From Anaerolineaceae bacterium UBA5404 (lineage in GTDB: Bacteria; Chloroflexota; Anaerolineae; Anaerolineales; Anaerolineaceae), in assembly GCA_002409625.1 (NCBI GenBank), contig DHNY01000010.1, forward strand, positions 1-64,000: a stretch of 64,000 bases of DNA. Direction: 5' to 3'. The notes below the pieces were generated by a model. The model was not told the DNA's origin and did not search any database. It was given only the letters and a program-made list of their open reading frames with translations. Below are positions 57,768-64,000 of the stretch, one piece after another. Position 1 is the first letter of the stretch; every line of letters begins with the position of its first letter. Made by a program: the position numbers and the translations under genes.

Positions 57768-59108
57768 ATGTTAATTGCTAACGGACCCATTGTTACCTGG
57801 GGTAGTCCAAATGACATTTTAGATGGGCATGCCTTACTCATTCGCGATGGCAAAATTGCTGCCATTGGTCTCGAACACGAGTTGAAAGCGCAACACCCGG
57901 AAGAAACGATTCTGGATGCCCAAGGGCAGTTGATTATGCCCGGAAACATCTGCGCGCACACGCATTTTTATGGCGCGTTTTCACGTGGTATGGCGATTCC
58001 CGGCGAGCCTGCCACAAATTTTGCCGAGATCCTGGAAAAATTATGGTGGAAACTGGATAAAGCCTTGGATGAAGACGGCGTTTATTACTCTGCTTTAACC
58101 CTCTTGATTGATGCGATCAAGTATGGCACCACAACATTGTTTGATCACCACGCTTCACCCAATTTTATTAACGGCTCACTTGACCTCATTTATGAGGCAA
58201 TGTTGGCTTCTGGCTTGCGAGGTTCATTGTGCTATGAAGTTACAGACCGGGATGGCGAAGAAAAAGCCATTGCAGGCATTCGGGAGAATAGTCGCTTTAT
58301 TGGGCGCGTTTTATCAGGCGAGTTGGAACCCATGGTGCGTGCACACTTTGGTTTGCACGCCAGTTTAACGGTTTCTGACAAGACACTGGAAAAGTGTTTG
58401 ATAGAAAACAACGGTCGGGCTGGATTCCATAGCCATGCCGCAGAAGGTATCGTTGACCAACTTGACTCGCTTGATAAATATGGCATTCGGGTGATTGAAC
58501 GTTTTTATCAGCACGGTGTTTTAGGACCAAAGACGATTATGGTGCATGGTGTACACGCTGATGAAAACGAAATTAAGCGCCTGGCTGAAACCCAAACCTG
58601 GCTAACCCATCAACCACGTTCAAATATGAACAATGCCGTTGGCGTGGCTCCGATTGAAGACATGATGCGTCATGGCGTGAGGGTTGGTATGGGGAATGAT
58701 GGTTTTTCAAATGCGATGTGGTCAGAGTGGTTTGCTGCTTATGTGCTGCACAAGAACAACCAACGCGATCCGCGAGCGATGGGTGGTTACGACATCATCC
58801 AGATAGCGGTTGAGAATAATTCTGAGCTTGCCACCGAAACTTTTGACGGTTTGCGCATAGGTAAGATAGAAGAAGGCGCTGCTGCGGACATCATTTTCGT
58901 TGATTATTCGCCAATCACACCCATGCATGCCGGCAATTTGCCATGGCATATTTTGTTTGGCTTCAGGGATGGCATGGTTACAATGACGATGGCAAATGGG
59001 CGTGTGTTGATGAAAGACCGCCATTTGGTCTTCCTTGATGAGCAAGAAGTCGCTGCCAAATCACGTGAAGCCGCTGAACGTGCCTGGCAAAAAGTACAAG
59101 AGATGTGA
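57768..59108 (+). CDS. ssnA: SsnA-type amidohydrolase
   Basis: The 446 residues match SsnA, a putative aminohydrolase of the amidohydrolase superfamily. The metal site is visible as HTHFYGAFSRG, then GFHSHAAEG, MVHGVHADE and GNDGF. The blocks LWWKLDKALDEDGVYYSA, FDHHASP and RSNMNNAVG match E. coli SsnA closely. In E. coli the gene belongs to a purine/molybdenum-hydroxylase cluster with ygfK, ygfM and xdhD; its exact substrate is not settled. AAAGGA precedes the ATG. It is 6 bases before the F420 reductase gene, and a YgfM-like gene ends the window. Confidence 0.85.
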   Translation: MLIANGPIVTWGSPNDILDGHALLIRDGKIAAIGLEHELKAQHPEETILDAQGQLIMPGNICAHTHFYGAFSRGMAIPGEPATNFAEILEKLWWKLDKALDEDGVYYSALTLLIDAIKYGTTTLFDHHASPNFINGSLDLIYEAMLASGLRGSLCYEVTDRDGEEKAIAGIRENSRFIGRVLSGELEPMVRAHFGLHASLTVSDKTLEKCLIENNGRAGFHSHAAEGIVDQLDSLDKYGIRVIERFYQHGVLGPKTIMVHGVHADENEIKRLAETQTWLTHQPRSNMNNAVGVAPIEDMMRHGVRVGMGNDGFSNAMWSEWFAAYVLHKNNQRDPRAMGGYDIIQIAVENNSELATETFDGLRIGKIEEGAAADIIFVDYSPITPMHAGNLPWHILFGFRDGMVTMTMANGRVLMKDRHLVFLDEQEVAAKSREAAERAWQKVQEM

Positions 59109-59114
59109 GGAAAA

Positions 59115-59774
59115 ATGAGCTATAAAATTGGCATCATTGGTGGCACTGGCCGCCAGGGACGTGGATTAGCCTATCGATGGGCACAAGCCGGGCACGAGAT
59201 TTTGATTGGTTCAAGAAAGCTTGAGGGTGCGCTGGCGGCTGTTGAAGAGCTGGAAGAACGATTGGGTGGCGAGGGCAAGTTGAGCGGTATGACCAACTTA
59301 GAAGCCGTTGAAGCTTGTGACATTGCTGTTTTAACTGTGCCATTTGAACATATGCGATCAACATTAGAGGAATTAAAGGATGCATTGCAAGGCAAACTTT
59401 TGATTAACGTTTGCGTACCCCTGGTTCCACCAAAAGTAACCCGGGTGCAAATGCCGCCTGAAGGTAGTGGCGCATTAATGGCACAAGCCATTTTAGGCGA
59501 TGGTGCCCGCATTGTGGACGCTTATCAGAATGTTTCTTTTGAGCATTTACTCTCCGGTGAAGAAATTGACACAGATGTGCTGGTTGCGGGTTATGACAAA
59601 GCCGCTCGTGAAACGGTTATTCAACTCTCTGCTGATATTGGCGTGAAAGCCTGGGATGCGGGTGTTATTCAAAATACCATGGTGGTTGAAGGCTTAACAT
59701 CCATTTTGATCGGGCTCAACATCCAATATAAAGTGCCGTCTTCGGGCATTCGCATTACAGGTGTCCATGAATAA
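59115..59774 (+). CDS. npdG: NADPH-dependent F420 reductase
   Basis: This 219-residue enzyme moves hydride between NADP(H) and coenzyme F420. GIIGGTGRQGRGLAYRWA is the nucleotide site, and Ser-Arg in LIGSRKLEGA binds the 2'-phosphate of NADPH. VLTVPFEHM and the GSGALMAQAILGDGARIVDAYQNV region match the Fno/NpdG family. GAGG lies just before the ATG. It sits immediately before the F420-assembly genes cofE, cofD and cofC and overlaps cofE by 8 bases, which supports F420 as its cofactor. Confidence 0.9.
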   Translation: MSYKIGIIGGTGRQGRGLAYRWAQAGHEILIGSRKLEGALAAVEELEERLGGEGKLSGMTNLEAVEACDIAVLTVPFEHMRSTLEELKDALQGKLLINVCVPLVPPKVTRVQMPPEGSGALMAQAILGDGARIVDAYQNVSFEHLLSGEEIDTDVLVAGYDKAARETVIQLSADIGVKAWDAGVIQNTMVVEGLTSILIGLNIQYKVPSSGIRITGVHE

Positions 59775-60546
59775 AGCAAAATCACTTTGTTTTACAACGT
59801 TACCCGGTATCCCGGTCATTAAAGAGGGTGATGATTTAGCTTCTATCATATTAAACGCTTTGGCAAGCTCTGATATGCGTTTGCAGGATGGCGACGTGCT
59901 GGTTTTGGCTCAGAAAATTGTTTCGAAAGCGGAAGGACGATTGGTAAATTTAACAAGGGTTATACCCTCTGCAGAAGCCATTGAACTTGCCGCATTCCTG
60001 GACAAACGACCAGAGTTGGTCGAGCTTATTCTGCAAGAAAGCAATGAAATTGTGCGAAAACGACCTGGAACAGTCATCGTTGAGCACAAAAGTGGCTTTA
60101 TTTGTGCCAACGCTGGTATTGACCACTCCAATGTAAAAGGACCCTGGGGCAATGATGCTGATTGGGTGCTCTTATTGCCTGTGGATTCTGATGCGTCTGC
60201 CAGGCATTTGCGTCGGGAGCTCTTTCTGCGAACGGCAAAGGATGTTGGTGTTTTGATTATCGATTCGCATGGCAGAGCCTGGCGGAATGGCGTATTGGGA
60301 ACAAGCATTGGGCTTTCGGGTATGCCAGGATTATTGGATATGCGTGGCGAAGAAGACATGTACAACTACAAATTGCGCGTAACTACTATCGGCGTGGCTG
60401 ATGAATTAGCTGCTGGTGCTTCCTTGATGATGGGTCAAGCCAACGAGGGTACGCCGGTTGTGCTTGCCCGTGGATTCCCATACAAGATGCGTGAAGGACG
60501 GTCGAGCGAATTGTTGAGGGCGAAGGAGAAAGACTTATTTAGATGA
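59767..60546 (+). CDS. cofE: F420-0:gamma-glutamyl ligase
   Basis: CofE adds glutamates to F420-0 using GTP. The 259 residues show DGDVLVLAQKIVSKAEGR near the start, the conserved FICANAGIDHSN block (about 116-127) and ADWVLLLPVDSDASA. A GTG at 59761 is an alternative start; ATG 59767 is preferred by convention. The gene overlaps npdG by 8 bases and cofD by 4 (ATGA). There is no C-terminal nitroreductase-like domain, in contrast to the actinobacterial FbiB fusion, so dehydro-F420 reduction would need another protein. Confidence 0.9.
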   Translation: MNKAKSLCFTTLPGIPVIKEGDDLASIILNALASSDMRLQDGDVLVLAQKIVSKAEGRLVNLTRVIPSAEAIELAAFLDKRPELVELILQESNEIVRKRPGTVIVEHKSGFICANAGIDHSNVKGPWGNDADWVLLLPVDSDASARHLRRELFLRTAKDVGVLIIDSHGRAWRNGVLGTSIGLSGMPGLLDMRGEEDMYNYKLRVTTIGVADELAAGASLMMGQANEGTPVVLARGFPYKMREGRSSELLRAKEKDLFR

Positions 60547-61511
60547 GTTTAGAGCTGGAGGACCTTAAAGTTGTCGCTTTAGCAGGTGGCGTAGGCGGTG
60601 CAAAGCTTGTTTTAGGTTTGGACAGGGTTTTGAAACCCGGAAACCTTTCTGTCATCGTGAATACTGGCGACGATTTTGAGCATTTCGGCTTGAGTATCTC
60701 TCCGGATTTAGACACCATTTGCTACACTCTTGCAGGTATTGTGGACCCCATTAAGGGTTGGGGATTGGCTGATGAAACCTACCAAGTTAGTGAGCATCTC
60801 AAATCACTTCATTCACCAACCTGGTTCACACTTGGTGACAAGGATATCGCTACTCATCTAGAAAGAACCCGTTTGCTGCGTGAGGGCTGGTCATTAAGCC
60901 AGGTAACCCGGCATTTTTGCCAGTTATGGGGTGTTCATTCCTGGGTTTTTCCGATGAGTGATACGCCTGCCAGGACGCTTGTCAACACCAAAGAAAAAGG
61001 CTTGATGAGTTTTCAGGAATACTTTGTGAAGCACCAATTTCAGCCAGAAGTGCTCAGCCTGGTTTACGAACGACCTGATGGGACCCGAGTTCCAGAAGCT
61101 GCCTTAAAAGCGCTGGAGACCTGTGATTTGGTGGTCATTAGCCCTTCGAACCCGCTTTTAAGCATTGCGCCCATTTTGAATAACAAAGATCTGCGAAATC
61201 TGTTGGAATCCAAGCTTGTTATTGCTGTTTCACCCATCATTCAGGGTCAGGCGCTAAAAGGTCCAGCAGCAAAGTTGTACAAAGAGCTGGGTTTCGAACC
61301 GCATGCGAAAACGGTTTTAGCCGCATATGAAACTTTTTTGGATGCTTTTATTTATGACGTTTTAGACGCACCGGATTTCGAAAACGAAGTATTTAAGGAT
61401 ATAATTATCCATAAGGCACAGACGATTATGAAGTCTGAATCAGACAAGATTGCCTTGGCTCGGACGGTTTTAGAGCTTGGTCTTCAAATCATGGAGAAAG
61501 CACTAAGATGA
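60543..61511 (+). CDS. cofD: 2-phospho-L-lactate transferase (F420-0 synthase)
   Basis: CofD joins the activated phospholactate (or phosphoenolpyruvate) moiety to the deazaflavin Fo. The 322 residues carry ALAGGVGGAKLVLGL at the N-terminus, NTGDDFEHFGLSISPDLDT, GDKDIATHLERTRLLREG and the SPSNPLLSIAPIL block, all hallmarks of the family. Both junctions are 4-base ATGA overlaps, with cofE before and cofC after. The Fo synthase genes (cofG/cofH) are not in the window. Confidence 0.93.
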   Translation: MSLELEDLKVVALAGGVGGAKLVLGLDRVLKPGNLSVIVNTGDDFEHFGLSISPDLDTICYTLAGIVDPIKGWGLADETYQVSEHLKSLHSPTWFTLGDKDIATHLERTRLLREGWSLSQVTRHFCQLWGVHSWVFPMSDTPARTLVNTKEKGLMSFQEYFVKHQFQPEVLSLVYERPDGTRVPEAALKALETCDLVVISPSNPLLSIAPILNNKDLRNLLESKLVIAVSPIIQGQALKGPAAKLYKELGFEPHAKTVLAAYETFLDAFIYDVLDAPDFENEVFKDIIIHKAQTIMKSESDKIALARTVLELGLQIMEKALR

Positions 61512-62128
61512 GTACCTGGGCAATTGTTCCTGTTAAACCTTTTTCAGAAGGCAAATCGCGATTAAGAGCATGTTTTAATCCCGACCATTTGCTTGAAATT
61601 AATCGCAAATGCTTTTCTCGAACCTTAAAAACACTTCAGGCGTGTTCAGGAATTAATCAGGTTCTTGTAGTGAGCAGAAGTGATGAGGTGCTAAGCCTCG
61701 CGCTTGGCTATGGGGCAGAAGTTCTTATGGAAAAGCCACCTTATTCCTTGAATAATGGCATTAGTCAGGCTTTGGCGTATCTGACTGAAAAGGATTGTTC
61801 AAAAATCCTCATCATACCAACTGATTTACCAAGATTGGAAGTGGATGACCTGGATCAGCTGCTAAATCATACAAAACAGTCATCAACAATCAGACTTGTG
61901 CCAGATAACTTTCAAACAGGTACAAACGCCGTTTTGCTCACCAAAGGTTTTGATTTTGAACCGCAATTTGGCAGAAACTCATTTCAAAAACATTCGCGCC
62001 AGGCTCTCAAGCTCTCAGGAAAGCTTGAGGTTTTACTCCTTGAAAACATTCAACATGACCTGGATACTTATGCAGATCTAAAAATGTTGGACGAGGACAT
62101 CTTAAAGCAATTCGAACTTAGAATTTGA
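61508..62128 (+). CDS. cofC: 2-phospho-L-lactate (or PEP) guanylyltransferase
   Basis: CofC activates the phospho-acid with GTP for CofD. The 206 residues form a nucleotidyltransferase fold: [17 protein letters not shown] at the start, [14 protein letters not shown], and the family-specific GTNAVLLT and [13 protein letters not shown]. The related MocA cytidylyltransferase of molybdenum-hydroxylase clusters was considered, but these motifs fit CofC. It overlaps cofD by 4 bases. Which of 2-phospholactate, phosphoenolpyruvate or 3-phosphoglycerate it uses cannot be told. Confidence 0.88.
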   Translation: MSTWAIVPVKPFSEGKSRLRACFNPDHLLEINRKCFSRTLKTLQACSGINQVLVVSRSDEVLSLALGYGAEVLMEKPPYSLNNGISQALAYLTEKDCSKILIIPTDLPRLEVDDLDQLLNHTKQSSTIRLVPDNFQTGTNAVLLTKGFDFEPQFGRNSFQKHSRQALKLSGKLEVLLLENIQHDLDTYADLKMLDEDILKQFELRI

Positions 62129-62141
62129 AAGGATTATAAAC

Positions 62142-63143
62142 ATGTTAGATAAAGTCGCATTATATTTACAAGACTCGCATGATTTGCGAGACGGCTTGGA
62201 CATTGTCCGCTACGCCGAAGAAAAAGGTTTTTATGCTGTTTACCAAGCGGAAAGCCGTCTTGTGCGTGACGCTATCGTGCCAATGGCTGCTTACGCTGCT
62301 GTAACCGAAAAAATCCATATTGGCTCTGGCGTGATTAACAACTGGACGCGAAACATTGGCTTACTTGCCTCCACATTTCTAACCTTGGATGACCTTGCAC
62401 CTAACCGCATTATCTGTGGCATTGGTGCCTGGTGGGATCCTCTGGCGAAAAATGTTGGCATTAATCGCACAAAACCGCTCAAAGCAATGGAAGAAACCAT
62501 TTTGGTCATGAAAAGACTTTTAAACATGGAAAACGTTAGCTTTGAAGGTGAATTCGTTCAGGTTAAGGATATTGAGTTGGATGTCGTTCATGGTCGACGC
62601 GAACCACGCCATGTGCCCATTTACATCGGCGCGACCGGTAACAAAATGATTGAAATGACCGGGCGAATTGCTGATGGCATCGTGATGAACTATTGTGTGC
62701 CGGTTTCCTACAATGATATGGCGATTGAGAATCTGATGAAAGGTCTGAAACAATCCGGACGCAAGCTCGAAGATTTTGACAGACCTCAACTGATTGTCTG
62801 TTCAGTGGATGAAGACCGCGAAAAAGCGATTGACTCAACCCGCGAACTGCTTACCCAGTACTTGGCACAACAGCCACATATCGCCTTGGCTTCGGGTGTT
62901 TCGATGTCGATCGTTGAGGAAATCCAATCCATTTTGGGTTGGCCAGCAACACATGAACAAATTCAGGCTGCCAAGCATCTGGTGCCGGATTCATTGATTC
63001 ATCACATCACTGCCAGTGGTACACCAGAAGAAGCCAAAGCCAAGGTTCAGGAATACATCGACCACGGCGCCACATATCCCATTCTTTATGGCGTAGGTGG
63101 TGATACAAAGCTGTTGATTGACACTTTTTCGCCTCTCGGCTGA
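62142..63143 (+). CDS. LLM-class F420-dependent oxidoreductase (Mer-like)
   Basis: This 333-residue TIM-barrel protein belongs to the luciferase-like family and most resembles F420-dependent methylene-tetrahydromethanopterin reductase (Mer). [16 protein letters not shown], with the strand that carries the usual cis-peptide region, is followed by [43 protein letters not shown] and a C-terminal [14 protein letters not shown] are also typical. Its location right after cofC supports F420 rather than FMN. The substrate is unknown; a C1-folate/pterin role is one option. AAGGA precedes the ATG, and a hairpin follows the gene. Confidence 0.85.
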   Translation: MLDKVALYLQDSHDLRDGLDIVRYAEEKGFYAVYQAESRLVRDAIVPMAAYAAVTEKIHIGSGVINNWTRNIGLLASTFLTLDDLAPNRIICGIGAWWDPLAKNVGINRTKPLKAMEETILVMKRLLNMENVSFEGEFVQVKDIELDVVHGRREPRHVPIYIGATGNKMIEMTGRIADGIVMNYCVPVSYNDMAIENLMKGLKQSGRKLEDFDRPQLIVCSVDEDREKAIDSTRELLTQYLAQQPHIALASGVSMSIVEEIQSILGWPATHEQIQAAKHLVPDSLIHHITASGTPEEAKAKVQEYIDHGATYPILYGVGGDTKLLIDTFSPLG

Positions 63144-63190
63144 TAAGTGTTGTTGATGAAGGGCAGACTTACTGCCTGTGATATGAAAAC

Positions 63191-63220
63191 AAAATTGACC
63201 TGAACAGAAAGGTCAATTTT
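63191..63220. terminator. Hairpin after the LLM oxidoreductase gene
   Basis: A perfect 11-bp stem (AAAATTGACCT with AGGTCAATTTT) encloses an eight-base loop. The T-tail is only four long and lies inside the stem, so it may be an attenuator that lets some transcripts continue into the next gene. Confidence 0.6.
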
Positions 63221-63248
63221 GGCATGCAATCTTCTAAAGGAGGATCTT

Positions 63249-64000
63249 GTGGATGAAATAAACATTCAATACTTTAGACCCCAATCGCTTGATGAACTCG
63301 AAGCGCTGATAGGAGAGCACGATGGCTCATTCTTGTTCCTGACTGGAGGAGACTACAACGCCAAAGGATATCAGGATGGAGACGTGCTCATCGATTTACA
63401 AGACCTCCAGATGGACTCAATTGTTGAGGAAGATGGTTTCATCGAAATCGGTGGATTGGTTCCGCTTGACGCTTTATTTAAAGAGGATGCTTTGTGGGCG
63501 GATTTTCGAGATGCTTTGCGCATTGAAGGTGGCTGGAACATTAGAAATGGCTTGAGTCTGGACAATTTTTTGCGCGTAGCCAATGGGCGTTCGCCGCTCT
63601 TAACTTGTTTGCGGGCACTGGATATCAACCTTTTTGTTCAACCAGAAGGTGGCGTTATGGCGCTGGATGAATACCTTAGTGATGAATATAACTGGCGGGA
63701 TTATTTTATTGAGAAAGTGAGCTTAAATAAGCCAAAAGCAGTTGCTTATGAGCAGGTGGCACGCTCGCCAAAAGATCTTCCTATTGTTAATGTCGCTGTA
63801 GTGCAAGACCAGGATGACACCATTGTTGTGACGGTGGGTGGCCATGAAGCCCTTTTGGGTGGTTTGTTGTTTGAGCCCGGCACAGTCATTGAAACAGAAC
63901 AAGTAAGAGAGTTATTTGTAGACACCGATGACGCATGGGCAAGCGCGGAATATCGTCAGGATGTTGCAGAATCCCTATTGAAGCGGTGCATAGCCAAACT
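63249..64000 (+). CDS. YgfM-like FAD-binding subunit of a molybdenum hydroxylase (partial, runs off the window)
   Basis: The visible 250 codons begin at GTG with a perfect AAAGGAGG five bases upstream. The plan matches the FAD subunit of xanthine dehydrogenase/CO dehydrogenase enzymes: an N-terminal YFRPQSLDELEAL, TGGDYNAKG in place of the usual FAD loop, IEIGGLVPL, a middle region NIRNGLSLDNFLRVANGRSP, the later KAVAYEQVARSPKDLPIVNVAV, and the end ASAEYRQDVAESLLKRC typical of that subunit's C-terminal domain. Several FAD-contact residues differ from the common pattern. With ssnA upstream, it recalls E. coli ygfM. The Mo-subunit gene is expected just beyond the window. Confidence 0.72.
   Translation, partial: MDEINIQYFRPQSLDELEALIGEHDGSFLFLTGGDYNAKGYQDGDVLIDLQDLQMDSIVEEDGFIEIGGLVPLDALFKEDALWADFRDALRIEGGWNIRNGLSLDNFLRVANGRSPLLTCLRALDINLFVQPEGGVMALDEYLSDEYNWRDYFIEKVSLNKPKAVAYEQVARSPKDLPIVNVAVVQDQDDTIVVTVGGHEALLGGLLFEPGTVIETEQVRELFVDTDDAWASAEYRQDVAESLLKRCIAK

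Noticed and set aside
61508..62128. MocA-type molybdenum cofactor cytidylyltransferase
   Set aside because: Attractive because of the hydroxylase context, but the GTNAVLL and FG-x-x-S-x-x-x-H motifs and the overlap with cofD fit CofC.
1..64000. CRISPR arrays, insertion sequences, prophage or integrase genes
   Set aside because: No spaced direct repeats, transposase or integrase motifs, or terminal inverted repeats were seen by reading both strands.

Overview
The window looks like chromosomal DNA of an anaerobic, fermentative member of the Chloroflexota, most likely class Anaerolineae. This is an inference from gene content: ADP-forming acetyl-CoA synthetase with a 2-oxoacid:ferredoxin oxidoreductase, archaeal-type phosphoglycerate mutase, class II fructose bisphosphatase, coenzyme F420 biosynthesis, a T-box in front of valS, and Thr/Pro-rich linkers typical of that group. 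It is densely packed. I see no insertion sequence, prophage, CRISPR array, rRNA or tRNA. The only stretch over 300 bases without a protein gene is the valS T-box leader.

Layout. 1-3.7 kb: a GntR regulator with a near-consensus promoter and a 19-bp palindrome at its start site, then korAB. 3.7-7.1 kb: pyruvate kinase, ornithine carbamoyltransferase and a two-helix membrane protein, minus strand. 7.1-12.9 kb: ybeY with a 7TM-HD phosphodiesterase, then a ComEA-like protein, a DUF1385 protein and an M20 peptidase in a coupled minus-strand run. 12.9-26.2 kb: trxB, a LysM protein, hemW, a HAD phosphatase, ADP-forming acetyl-CoA synthetase, a MarR/membrane-protein pair, a beta-hydroxyacid dehydrogenase, apgM, amrS, hutH and a cyclophilin. 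26.4-36.5 kb: a membrane protein, a 2-oxoacid dehydrogenase (E2 and fused E1), a three-gene sugar ABC importer without ATPase, glpX and gmd. 36.6-41.3 kb: T-box, valS and a 573-residue protein with a phosphorylase-like C-terminus.

42-53.4 kb is the most distinctive part. Nearly every gene modifies the decoding apparatus. rsmI and rsmE lie on the plus strand. A five-gene minus-strand operon with every junction overlapping encodes an RsmI paralogue, a divergent tRNA-guanine transglycosylase, two tandem proteins resembling the ArmA/RmtB 16S rRNA (m7G1405) methyltransferases, and an RsmF-like m5C methyltransferase. A queuosine-precursor transporter (yhhQ) and rimO (ribosomal protein S12) are close by. 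In E. coli numbering the predicted rRNA targets (C1402, G1405, C1407, U1498) all lie in the helix-44 decoding site, and TGT acts on the tRNA wobble base. The Arm-like pair in a housekeeping-looking operon is my main candidate for something not well described.

53-64 kb: a RodZ-like protein with two HTH domains, ribosomal protein L9, methylmalonyl-CoA mutase (catalytic chain) with epimerase, and a run containing an SsnA-type amidohydrolase, NADPH:F420 reductase, cofE, cofD, cofC, an F420-type LLM oxidoreductase and, running off the end, a YgfM-like FAD subunit of a molybdenum hydroxylase. F420 assembly is thus placed inside what resembles the ssnA/ygfM/xdhD neighbourhood known from E. coli.

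Assignments rest on motifs and family knowledge read by eye. No alignment or database search was run. Where a good Shine-Dalgarno sequence or promoter contradicted the longest reading frame, I moved the start codon and said so.
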